In this document: piece by piece, positions 15,029-23,872 of the stretch
Layout of the letters: every line of letters starts with the position of its first letter
How positions within the stretch are numbered: the stretch's first letter is position 1
Source: Christensenella sp. UBA3857
Lineage (GTDB): Bacteria > Bacillota > Clostridia > Christensenellales > CAG-138
DNA: 27,642 bases
Assembly: GCA_002392505.1 (NCBI GenBank)
Contig: DGHD01000031.1
Coordinates: 9,705 to 37,346, forward strand
Reading direction: 5' to 3'
The notes under the pieces: model-generated
Databases searched by the model: none
What the model was told of the DNA's origin: nothing
The model's input: the letters and a program-made list of their open reading frames with translations, nothing else
Translations under genes and position numbers: made by a program

Positions 15029-17260
15029 ATGGAACTCGTTTATACATTGATAAACTTCCTCCTGCTTGCGGTGATCGTCTTCATCGCGCTGAGGAAGACC
15101 ATAAAGAAGATATTCACCTCCCGTCGGGAAAGGATCAATACCGAGCTTGACGAGGCGGAGGCGCTCGAGCGCGCCTCGAAGGAGCTCGAAGAAGAGCTTG
15201 CCGCGCTTCCCGTCGATCAGGCGCCCTCCCCGCAGGCTGAGGAGCCCGAAGACGAGCTTGATTCCATTGCAAAGCAGCTTGCCGAAAAGAAGGCGCGGCT
15301 CACGGAAGCGAGCGAAAAACGTCTTGCGGGGCAGAAGCGCGACGCGATGCTCCTCTCCCGCGAGAAGGCGGTCAAAACGCTTTGCGAGCTGCTGCGCGTA
15401 AAGCTTTCGGAGGAGCCCAACGTCAGCGCGATAAGGAAATACGAGGGGGCTGTCGCCGATGAGATACTGAAGCGGATCGAGCTCACTCCCGGCGATATGT
15501 GCTACCTCATGCATCACGACGTGCTGTACGTCACGCTTTCGAGCGCCTTCCCGCTTGACGCCGGGATAGTATCGCGCATCGGCGAAAAAACCGGCGCGCT
15601 GCTCGAAAAGGTGGGCGGCAAGCAATCCTATTGGGTGAAGACAGATCCCGAGCTTATCGGCGGACTTCGCCTGAGGATCGGCGACACGGTTTACGACTGC
15701 ACCGTCAAAAACAGGCTTTATCATCTGGAGCGCGATCTTGCGAAGCTCCCGCTTGACGAGAACGCGGACGCCGACTCCATCATAGCCGGGCTCATGGAGG
15801 GCATCGCCTCCGCCGAGCCGAGGATCGATGAATTCCAGCTCGGACGCGTGCTCTCCGTCTCGGACGGCATCTGCCGTCTCGACGGTCTTGCGGATATCAT
15901 GTACGGCGAGGTCGTCGAATTCGAATGCGGCGAGCGCGGCATGATACTCGATATCGAGCCCGACCGCATCGGCTGCGTGGTGTTCGGCAAGTACGAGCAT
16001 ATCGAAACTCTGAGCCGCGTCAGGCGCGTCGGCAGGATGGCGAGCGTGCCCGTCGGCGACGAGCTTTTGGGCAGGGTCGTAGACCCCCTCGGCAGACCGA
16101 TCGACGGACGCGACAGGATAAGGACCATGGAACGCCGCCCGATCGAGTTCAAGGCGGCAGGCATACCCGACAGGCGCTCCGTTTCGGAGCCCATGCATAC
16201 GGGCGTTAAGGCGATAGACGCGCTCGTGCCGATCGGCAGAGGTCAGCGCGAGCTTATAATCGGCGACAGGCAGACGGGCAAATCCGCGCTCGCCATCGAC
16301 GCGATAATTAACCAGAAGGGCAAAAACGTGCCCTGCATATACGTTGCGATAGGTCAGAAGGACTCCACCGTTGCGGAGATCTGCGAGAGGCTGAAAAAGA
16401 GCGGCGCGATGGAATACACCACCATCGTTTCCGCACCGGCTTCGAGCTCCGCCTCGATGCAGTACATAGCGCCCTTCGCAGGCGCCGCCATGAGCGAATA
16501 CTTCATGTATTCCGGGCGGGACTGCCTCATAGTTTACGACGATCTTTCGAAGCACGCCGTCGCATACCGCGAGCTTTCGCTCCTTCTCCACCGCCCCTCC
16601 GGGCGCGAGGCGTATCCGGGCGACGTGTTCTATCTGCATTCCAGGCTGCTTGAAAGGGCTGCGCGCCTGTCCGAAGAGGCGGGCGGCGGCTCCGTGACCG
16701 CGCTGCCGCTCATAGAGACGCAGGCGGGCGATATCTCCGCCTATATCCCGACGAACGTCATCTCCATCACCGACGGTCAGGTGTTCCTCGACACGGATCT
16801 GTTCAACGAGGGACAGCGTCCCGCCGTCAACGTGGGGCTTTCGGTATCGAGGGTCGGCTCCGCCGCGCAGACGAAGCTGATGAAGCAGGTCTCCGGCAGG
16901 CTGAGGATGGAGCTTGCCCAGTACAGGGAGCTGGCGGCGTTCTCGCAGTTCGGGTCGGAGCTTGACGAAAGCTCCCGCCGCGTGCTCGAATCGGGCGTGA
17001 CGATGATGCACGCGCTCCGTCAGAAGCGGTACGAGCCCCTGCCCGATCACAAGCAGGCGCTGCTCATCTACGCCGTATCGGAGGGCTTTGCCAAGGGCGT
17101 CGCCCCGGACGATATGGAGGATTTCGAGAAGAGGCTCTACGAGACATTTGACAGGGAGCATCCCGATATCATGTCCGTGCTTATGAAGGGCGACAAGATG
17201 CGTCCCGAGTTTGAGAGCAAGCTTAAGGCGGCGCTTGAAAAGTTCAGGGAGGAGTGCTGA
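15029..17260 (+). CDS. ATP synthase b'-delta-alpha fusion subunit
   Basis: This single 743-residue ORF stands where atpH and atpA normally lie. Residues about 1-22 are a b-like membrane anchor (MELVYTLINFLLLAVIVFIA) followed by RRERINTELDEAE and a charged coiled coil to about 115. Residues about 165-236 match the delta/OSCP C-terminal domain: SSAFPL, EKTGALLEKV, then DPELIGGLRLRIGD and DCTVKNRLYHL. From about 245 a complete alpha subunit follows: helix DSIIAGLMEGI, LGRVLSVSDGICRLDGL (271-287), P-loop GDRQTGKS (412-419), and PAVNVGLSVSRVGSAAQ (598-614) with the arginine-finger R608. The delta N-terminal six-helix domain is not recognisable. No internal start with a good ribosome site precedes the alpha part. 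There is no frame break. Three alphas per F1 would imply three copies of b' and delta per enzyme unless the protein is cleaved. Confidence 0.9.
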   Translation: MELVYTLINFLLLAVIVFIALRKTIKKIFTSRRERINTELDEAEALERASKELEEELAALPVDQAPSPQAEEPEDELDSIAKQLAEKKARLTEASEKRLAGQKRDAMLLSREKAVKTLCELLRVKLSEEPNVSAIRKYEGAVADEILKRIELTPGDMCYLMHHDVLYVTLSSAFPLDAGIVSRIGEKTGALLEKVGGKQSYWVKTDPELIGGLRLRIGDTVYDCTVKNRLYHLERDLAKLPLDENADADSIIAGLMEGIASAEPRIDEFQLGRVLSVSDGICRLDGLADIMYGEVVEFECGERGMILDIEPDRIGCVVFGKYEHIETLSRVRRVGRMASVPVGDELLGRVVDPLGRPIDGRDRIRTMERRPIEFKAAGIPDRRSVSEPMHTGVKAIDALVPIGRGQRELIIGDRQTGKSALAIDAIINQKGKNVPCIYVAIGQKDSTVAEICERLKKSGAMEYTTIVSAPASSSASMQYIAPFAGAAMSEYFMYSGRDCLIVYDDLSKHAVAYRELSLLLHRPSGREAYPGDVFYLHSRLLERAARLSEEAGGGSVTALPLIETQAGDISAYIPTNVISITDGQVFLDTDLFNEGQRPAVNVGLSVSRVGSAAQTKLMKQVSGRLRMELAQYRELAAFSQFGSELDESSRRVLESGVTMMHALRQKRYEPLPDHKQALLIYAVSEGFAKGVAPDDMEDFEKRLYETFDREHPDIMSVLMKGDKMRPEFESKLKAALEKFREEC

Positions 17261-18066
17261 TGGCGACCCTGCGCGAGCTTAAAAAGAGGCTTAAAAGCAC
17301 CGAGACCACCGGTCAGCTCGCAGGGGCGATGCGTACCGTCGCCACCGCGAAGTACTCCAAGGTGAGCGCGGCGCACAACGCCTGCACTCCGTATCTTGAG
17401 GCGCTCGCGGGGTGCGGCTCCGGCACGGCGCTTCCCCGCGGGGAGAAGGCGGGCGTGCCCGTTTACGTGCTTTTTTCCGGCAACCGAGGGCTTTGCGGCG
17501 GCTTTCATCACGAGCTTTTCGCGTTCCTTTCCGAAACGCTCAAGGGGGAAAGCGAATACGCGCTCGTCCCCTGCGGGAGGATGGCGGCGGAATACTGCCG
17601 CGAAAAGAAGCTCCCCGTTCTGAAGGAATTCTTCCCGGCAGACGTGCCGGATTTCACAGACGCAAAGGCGCTTGCCTCGTTCCTCACGGAGCTTTACCGG
17701 TCGGGCGGGGCGAACTCGATCGATTTCGTCTATCAGCGGTTTTACAATATGCTCAGGCAGAAGCCGGAAAAGACCCGTTTCCTGCCCGAGGAAGGCGAAA
17801 ACGCAGTCGACGGGGAGCTCATATTCTTCCCCGACAGGGAAACGGTCGAGAGCGAGCTTGCCCCATTGAGCCTCGCCGCCGGGTGCTATTCCGTGCTGCT
17901 CTCGTCCGCATCCGGCGCGCAGGCGGCTACGGTGATGGCGATGCGCTCCGCATACGACAACGCGGAGGCTTCCTCACGAAAGCTGAACGTGGAGATAAAC
18001 CGATTAAGGCAGGCGGCGGTCACCTCAAGCGTGATCGAGACCGCATCGGATACAAGAAACGACTGA
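17260..18066 (+). CDS. atpG: ATP synthase F1 subunit gamma
   Basis: This is the central rotor shaft, of 268 residues. The N-terminal helix MATLRELKKRLKSTETTGQL, the Rossmann-like middle with FSGNRGLCGGF, and the C-terminal helix AMRSAYDNAEASSRKL...NRLRQAAVTSSVIE are all typical. The start is the ATG at 17260, which overlaps the fusion gene's TGA by one base (TGATG) and has AGGGAGGAG 5-6 bases upstream. An in-frame GTG six bases earlier is not needed. It is slightly shorter than the usual 285-290 residues, with the loss in the middle domain. Confidence 0.94.
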   Translation: MATLRELKKRLKSTETTGQLAGAMRTVATAKYSKVSAAHNACTPYLEALAGCGSGTALPRGEKAGVPVYVLFSGNRGLCGGFHHELFAFLSETLKGESEYALVPCGRMAAEYCREKKLPVLKEFFPADVPDFTDAKALASFLTELYRSGGANSIDFVYQRFYNMLRQKPEKTRFLPEEGENAVDGELIFFPDRETVESELAPLSLAAGCYSVLLSSASGAQAATVMAMRSAYDNAEASSRKLNVEINRLRQAAVTSSVIETASDTRND

Positions 18067-19766
<1,700 letters not shown>

Positions 19767-19802
19767 CGTTTTTTACAACAGATTTTTACGGAGGTAAAGA
19801 TA

Positions 19803-20735
19803 ATGCCCTACTCCGGCAAAATGCAGCAGAATCACTATTACAGCGTATTCTTTGCTCCGCGCGGACGCGACAGGATGTACGATCTCGGTATGCAGATCGC
19901 GCAGATGTACCTTTCGCCCTATGATAAGCTGATCGGCATAATCGGCGAAGCGGGCTCCGGCAAAAGCATGCTCATAAAGGGTATGTTTCCCGGTTTGGAG
20001 CTCACGAACGACGACAACGGTGTCAATATGCGCCCGCTGCCCCTGCTCGATCAGGACGATTACGGCTTCTTCCACGCGCATACGTATCACGTGGACATCC
20101 GCTTTGAGTCGGCTTTCACCCAGCTTGGCGAGCTTGCGGAGGCGATAACGAAGGCGGTGAAGAACGGCAAGCGCGTTATCGTGGAGCATTTCGACCTCAT
20201 ATACCCCATGCTCAAATTCAACGCCAACCTTATGATAGGCGTGGGCGAGGAGGTCATTATCACAAGACCGACGATATTCGGTCCGCTCCCGTCCGAGCTG
20301 CACGAGAGGGTGGCAAAATCCGTCATCTACCGCCGCATGACCCATACCGCGGAGGATCTGTGCGAAATATTCCTGCCCGAGGAGGAATTCAAGCGCTGCC
20401 GCCACCGCGACATAAAGCACGGCTTCCTGCTGGCGTTCGACGGTAAACCGCCCGAGATAGACCTTATCGATCTTGAATTCAAGGTCGAGGAATGCATCGC
20501 AAAGGATCTTGATATCTCCTACGTGGACGAGGAGCACGTCAGGATAGGCAACATAATCCACCCCTGCACCGGCCCGCGCACGCACGTTGCGAGCACAGGC
20601 TGCATAGAGGGGTTCCGCCTCCTGCACCGCATAGTCTACGACCCGATCGAGCAGTGCTACCTCATCGCCGGCCGCGTCGGTCCCGGCGCCGGCGGCGACT
20701 CGATCGACGACGTGAATGATATCAGTTTGGAGTAA
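19803..20735 (+). CDS. P-loop protein with SAD-like (alanyl-tRNA editing type) C-terminal region
   Basis: The 310-residue soluble protein has a P-loop, IIGEAGSGKSML (46-57), in a kinase-like N-terminal half. The C-terminal half recalls the second additional domain of AlaRS/AlaX: MTHTAEDLCEIF (179-190) resembles the HTAxHLL motif, and CTGPRTHVASTGCIEGFRLLHR (255-276) resembles CGGTHVxxTGEIGxFKI. The zinc set is altered: the second His is Asp185, and Cys255 and His261 are 5 residues apart instead of 3. NCBI-style names for such clostridial proteins mention this domain, as I remember. The biochemical role is unknown. GGAGG precedes the start. No terminator is seen between atpC and this gene (36 bp), so it is probably co-transcribed with atp. 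Confidence 0.7.
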   Translation: MPYSGKMQQNHYYSVFFAPRGRDRMYDLGMQIAQMYLSPYDKLIGIIGEAGSGKSMLIKGMFPGLELTNDDNGVNMRPLPLLDQDDYGFFHAHTYHVDIRFESAFTQLGELAEAITKAVKNGKRVIVEHFDLIYPMLKFNANLMIGVGEEVIITRPTIFGPLPSELHERVAKSVIYRRMTHTAEDLCEIFLPEEEFKRCRHRDIKHGFLLAFDGKPPEIDLIDLEFKVEECIAKDLDISYVDEEHVRIGNIIHPCTGPRTHVASTGCIEGFRLLHRIVYDPIEQCYLIAGRVGPGAGGDSIDDVNDISLE

Positions 20736-20750
20736 GCTGCGGACATATTA

Positions 20751-20779
20751 AAGGCACGGTACATCGTACCGTGCCTTTT
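20751..20779. terminator. Terminator at the end of the atp transcription unit
   Basis: A perfect 12-bp stem (20751-20762 with 20766-20777) closes a three-base ATC loop and runs into TTTT. It sits between convergent genes and probably serves the + strand atp operon; the minus-strand flank is also T-containing (TTAATATG). Confidence 0.85.
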
Positions 20780-20791
20780 GTTACGAAAAAA

Positions 20792-22231
20792 TCAATGGTT
20801 TTCGACCCATTCGGCGTCTCTCAAGAGCTGTGCATGGACCTCGTTATATGCCATCTCGCCCGCGTCCTGCCAGGAGCGGCCCTCCGCCTTGTATCGGGCG
20901 GCAAGCGGCTTTAAGCTGCCCGTATAGAGCCCGTCGCCCGTTTCCCTGTCAAAGCCGATCACCGTAAAGCCCGCCGCGTCCTTGCGGAGAGAAAGCACGA
21001 TCTCCTCGCCGACGCCCTCGCTTATACCGTCCGTGACGGCGGTGTACACGTAAAACCTTGCCTTAAGGATATCGTCCGTTTCATCCAGCACCTCAAGAAT
21101 ATGGGCGCTGTCCTTTTCGACCGATACGAGCGGCTTGAGTACACCGAGGCTGACCTGCTCCGCGTTGAGGAGGGCGTCAATGAAGAAGAGATCCGTATCC
21201 TCGTTTCGCTCCATTATATCGGCAAGCTCGCCAGCCTCGCCCGTTTTTCTGCCGAGCCAATAACGGTACATGAGCTCCGCCGCGGTCTCCTCCGCCGACA
21301 GGACCTCCGGCGTTATCTCCCCGCGGGCGTTTTCAAGCGCGGTCTGAATGAGGTTCAGCCTTACCTCCTTATCATCCCGGGACGCGGGAACCGCTTCAAG
21401 CGCTTCGAGCAGGCGATCGAGCCGATCGATCCTTTGATGCGGAGCTTCATTTCCAATGAAATGCTCGGCATATGCCAGATACCCGTTATCGGTCGGTATA
21501 AAGCCGGGGCAAACGCCGCTTTCGGGGACGGCGCCGAATACGGCTTCGTACCTTGAAACGTAAGCATCATGCTCTTTTGACTCTATATCAACGCTCTCGA
21601 TGTGCATCCCCTCCGTGTTTTCCCATATACGCACGGTGCATTCCTCCGCGTTCGTTTTTGATCCGTCCTTTGAAACGAAGTCAAAAGCGACCCTCGCGGT
21701 ATAGCGGAACGCCTTCTGTTCCGCGCTTATTTCGGCGATCTCGAGCCCAAGCGCGTTCGCATCGGCGGGGCGCGCTTCAAGAATCGCCGCGCGGTAATTA
21801 AGATATGCCGCGGCAAGAAAACTGCCGCGCCGTGTCAAGGCGTTTTCGCTGAAGCAGCGGGAAGCCGCGTCGTGGTCGCCGGCGGCAAGCGCGCGGAAGC
21901 CCTCTCCCACAAGTGAACCGATCCTTTCGCGGTCGGCGGCGTTCGCCGTTCTTTTGGGGCTGGCGGCGTAAACCAGACCGCTTAATCCCGGGATATCGGC
22001 TGCGAGGGCGGGACGCGAGCCGAACACCGCTCCCGCCGCGATAACGAGCGCCGCGAGTACTGCCGCCGCCGCGGCGAGGGGCTTCCAAACCCTGCGGACG
22101 CGTTTCGGCTCCGCGCGGTCCTTTGCCTTGAGCGCCGAAACTGTGTCCGTGATCATTCTTTCGTAGCTTTCCGGAGCTTCGGGAACAAAGTCCTCCGCGC
22201 ATTTCTTTATGTTGGTATTATCCGTTCTCAT
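20792..22231 (-). CDS. Membrane-anchored anti-sigma-like protein with large C-terminal domain
   Basis: The 479-residue product has an N-terminal cytoplasmic segment of about 45 residues, one membrane helix (about 48-70, LAAAAAVLAALVIAAGAVFG) and a large extracytoplasmic part. This topology and its four-base overlap (ATGA) with an upstream sigma-factor gene mark it as the probable anti-sigma factor. The outer part is rich in Glu/Ala helices. A segment near 105-215 (FRALAAGDHDAASRCF...) looks like a small alpha+beta module, but I recognise no named domain. No zinc-binding HxxxCxxC motif is visible at the N-terminus. Release by proteolysis or ligand binding is possible but not shown. Confidence 0.75.
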   Translation of the reverse strand: MRTDNTNIKKCAEDFVPEAPESYERMITDTVSALKAKDRAEPKRVRRVWKPLAAAAAVLAALVIAAGAVFGSRPALAADIPGLSGLVYAASPKRTANAADRERIGSLVGEGFRALAAGDHDAASRCFSENALTRRGSFLAAAYLNYRAAILEARPADANALGLEIAEISAEQKAFRYTARVAFDFVSKDGSKTNAEECTVRIWENTEGMHIESVDIESKEHDAYVSRYEAVFGAVPESGVCPGFIPTDNGYLAYAEHFIGNEAPHQRIDRLDRLLEALEAVPASRDDKEVRLNLIQTALENARGEITPEVLSAEETAAELMYRYWLGRKTGEAGELADIMERNEDTDLFFIDALLNAEQVSLGVLKPLVSVEKDSAHILEVLDETDDILKARFYVYTAVTDGISEGVGEEIVLSLRKDAAGFTVIGFDRETGDGLYTGSLKPLAARYKAEGRSWQDAGEMAYNEVHAQLLRDAEWVENH

Positions 22232-22707
22232 TTCTTTTCTCCTTCAAAATATCGTTTGATGAGTTCTCTTGCGCGGGCAAGCCTGCTCATCACCGTGCCG
22301 CGCGGAACGCCCGTTATATCGGCTGTCTCGCTCGTTGAATAGCCGAGCTTATAGTAAAGCACGACCGCCTCGCGAAGTTCTTCGGGGAGGCTTCCGACGG
22401 CGCTGCCGAGATCGATGCTTTCCTCAACGTCCTTTCGCTCGCCCGGAATGTCCTCGTCAAGAACAGTGAAGCGCTTCCTCTTTCTCAAAAGAAGCAGACA
22501 CTCGTTCCTGAGTATTTTGAACAGCCAGGGCTTGAGCTTTGCTTTGTTTTTAAGCTTCGGCAGATTGTCGAACGCCTTGATTACGGCATTGTGCACCGCG
22601 TCCTCCGCATCCTCGCGCGATTTTGTGATGCTGAAAGCATAGGCGAACAGGTCCCCACGCAATTCGATTATTCTGTTGAAAAACCAATCGGACTTATTAC
22701 TGATCAT
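22228..22707 (-). CDS. ECF-like RNA polymerase sigma factor
   Basis: The 159-residue protein has sigma region 2 (FAYAFSITKSREDAEDAVHNAVIKAF and KPWLFKILRNE) and region 4 (LPEELREAVVLYYKLGYSTSETADITGVPRGTVMSRLARARE), with no regions 1 or 3, as in extracytoplasmic-function sigma factors. The start at 22707 (MISNKSDWFF) is chosen because GGAAGGAT lies 8 bases upstream; in-frame ATGs further upstream add residues without family similarity. The gene overlaps its anti-sigma partner by four bases. An extended -10 promoter lies about 73 bp upstream. Target genes are not evident in the window. Confidence 0.9.
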   Translation of the reverse strand: MISNKSDWFFNRIIELRGDLFAYAFSITKSREDAEDAVHNAVIKAFDNLPKLKNKAKLKPWLFKILRNECLLLLRKRKRFTVLDEDIPGERKDVEESIDLGSAVGSLPEELREAVVLYYKLGYSTSETADITGVPRGTVMSRLARARELIKRYFEGEKK

Positions 22708-22779
22708 AAAGACCGATCCTTCCATGAAAAATGACCGTCTTCCAAGGACGCCCGCGGCGCATCCCATTTCACGGTACCC

Positions 22780-22788
22780 ATTATACCA
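22780..22788 (-). promoter_or_regulatory. Extended -10 promoter for the sigma/anti-sigma pair
   Basis: On the minus strand TGG-TATAAT (TATAAT at plus 22780-22785) gives a TGn extended -10. No good -35 lies 17 bp upstream. Transcription would start near 22773, leaving a leader of about 65 nt. Confidence 0.45.
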
Positions 22789-22867
22789 CGGAACCGACGA
22801 TCACTCACGTCAGCGCCGTTCGATTATATGATGATCCCGGCGGCACTTTGATTCGGCGGCGGCACGC

Positions 22868-22879
22868 ATTTTGCAAAAT
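22868..22879. promoter_or_regulatory. 12-bp perfect palindrome in the sigma/citE divergent region
   Basis: ATTTTGCAAAAT is a perfect palindrome about 45 bp upstream of the citE -35. It could be an operator for a dimeric regulator. No regulator gene is adjacent and its function is unproven. Confidence 0.3.
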
Positions 22880-22922
22880 ATATTTCAGTGGGATCGCGGC
22901 GGCATTTTTCTTCTGCGCGGAC

Positions 22923-22951
22923 TTGAATAATCGCGCGGCAGGGAGTATAAT
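22923..22951 (+). promoter_or_regulatory. Sigma-A promoter of the citE-citF-fumarase operon, with repeats near +1
   Basis: TTGAAT (22923-22928), 17 bp and TATAAT (22946-22951) form a good promoter 39 bp before citE. Immediately after it, GTCAA occurs twice at a 9-bp period (22955-22959, 22964-22968), and TTGA-G-TCAA (22951-22959) is a short palindrome. These lie at the expected start site and could be a repressor site. Confidence 0.7.
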
Positions 22952-22990
22952 TGAGTCAAGTATGTCAACTACATTTTTCGGAGGTAAACG

Positions 22991-23872
22991 ATGCGCAGGA
23001 GTATGCTTTTTTTGCCGGGCAACACGCCTAATATGATAATAAACGGCGATGCGCTCGGCGCGGACAGCATAATATTGGATCTTGAGGACGCGGTCTCTCC
23101 CGATGAGAAGGACGCGGCAAGGCTGCTCGTCCGCAGCGCGATGCAGCGGATGGGCTTCAAGGGCGTTGAGGTGACGGTGAGGATCAACTCGATCGACACC
23201 GATTATTGGAAGAAGGATCTCGACGCGATAATCCCGTTAAAGCCCGATCTCATAATGCCGCCCAAGGCGGGCTGCGCGGAGGATATCCGCACCGTCGACG
23301 CCTATATCACGGAGGTTGAAAAGCGCTGCGGGATCGAGCCCGGCACGGTGCGCCTCATCCCGCTTATCGAGACGGCGCTCGGCGTGGAGAACGCCTTTAA
23401 CATCGCCTCCGCCTGCCCGCGCGTTGCGGCGATATTCCTGGGCGGCGAGGACCTGACGGCAGATCTTCGCTGTAAGCGCACGAAGGCGGGGAACGAGATC
23501 GATTACGCGAGGAAGCGCCTCGTCGTTGCCGCGAGGGCGGCGGGAGTTGACGTTTACGACACCCCGTTTACCGACGTAAACGACGACGAAGGTATCGTTA
23601 AGGACGCGGAGTACGCGAAGAGCCTGGGCTTTACCGGCAAATCCGCCATCGCTCCGCGCCACGTAAAGGTGATAAACAGCGTGTTCAGCCCCACACAGAA
23701 GGACATCGATTACGCCAGGATGGTGTTCGAGGCGATAAGGATAGGCAAGGAGCAGGGCAAGGGCGCGGTATCGCTCCTCGGCAAAATGATAGACAAGCCC
23801 ATCGTGGAGCGCGCAAGGCAGACTCTCGAGGCGGCCAAAGCATTGGGAATGGCAGGTGATATAGATGAATAA
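22991..23872 (+). CDS. citE: CitE-type lyase beta subunit (citrate or citramalate lyase)
   Basis: This HpcH/HpaI-fold, Mg-dependent lyase cleaves citryl- or citramalyl-thioesters to acetyl-thioester plus oxaloacetate or pyruvate. The 293-residue protein has IILDLEDAVSPDEK (27-40), VRIN (63-66), PPKAG (90-94), IPLIETALGVENAF (123-136, metal ligand E127) and LGGEDLTADL (150-159, D154). GGAGG precedes the ATG. It overlaps citF by 8 bases. Sequence alone cannot separate citrate from citramalate. The methylaspartate ammonia-lyase and class I hydratase nearby make (S)-citramalate, giving acetate plus pyruvate, the more likely substrate. Confidence 0.9.
   Translation: MRRSMLFLPGNTPNMIINGDALGADSIILDLEDAVSPDEKDAARLLVRSAMQRMGFKGVEVTVRINSIDTDYWKKDLDAIIPLKPDLIMPPKAGCAEDIRTVDAYITEVEKRCGIEPGTVRLIPLIETALGVENAFNIASACPRVAAIFLGGEDLTADLRCKRTKAGNEIDYARKRLVVAARAAGVDVYDTPFTDVNDDEGIVKDAEYAKSLGFTGKSAIAPRHVKVINSVFSPTQKDIDYARMVFEAIRIGKEQGKGAVSLLGKMIDKPIVERARQTLEAAKALGMAGDIDE

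Noticed and set aside
15794..15800. Internal start giving a separate alpha subunit (ATG at 15794)
   Set aside because: No convincing ribosome site precedes it. The GGAGG nearby lies inside and after the ATG, and the delta-alpha junction is in frame.
14603..17161. 852-codon minus-strand ORF antisense to atpF and the fusion gene
   Set aside because: Very long, but it has no family motifs and lies opposite unmistakable ATP synthase subunits. It arises from the GC-rich codon pattern of the + strand genes.
17254..17259. GTG start for atpG two codons upstream of the ATG
   Set aside because: The ATG at 17260 has better ribosome-site spacing, the TGATG overlap with the upstream gene, and the family-typical N-terminus.
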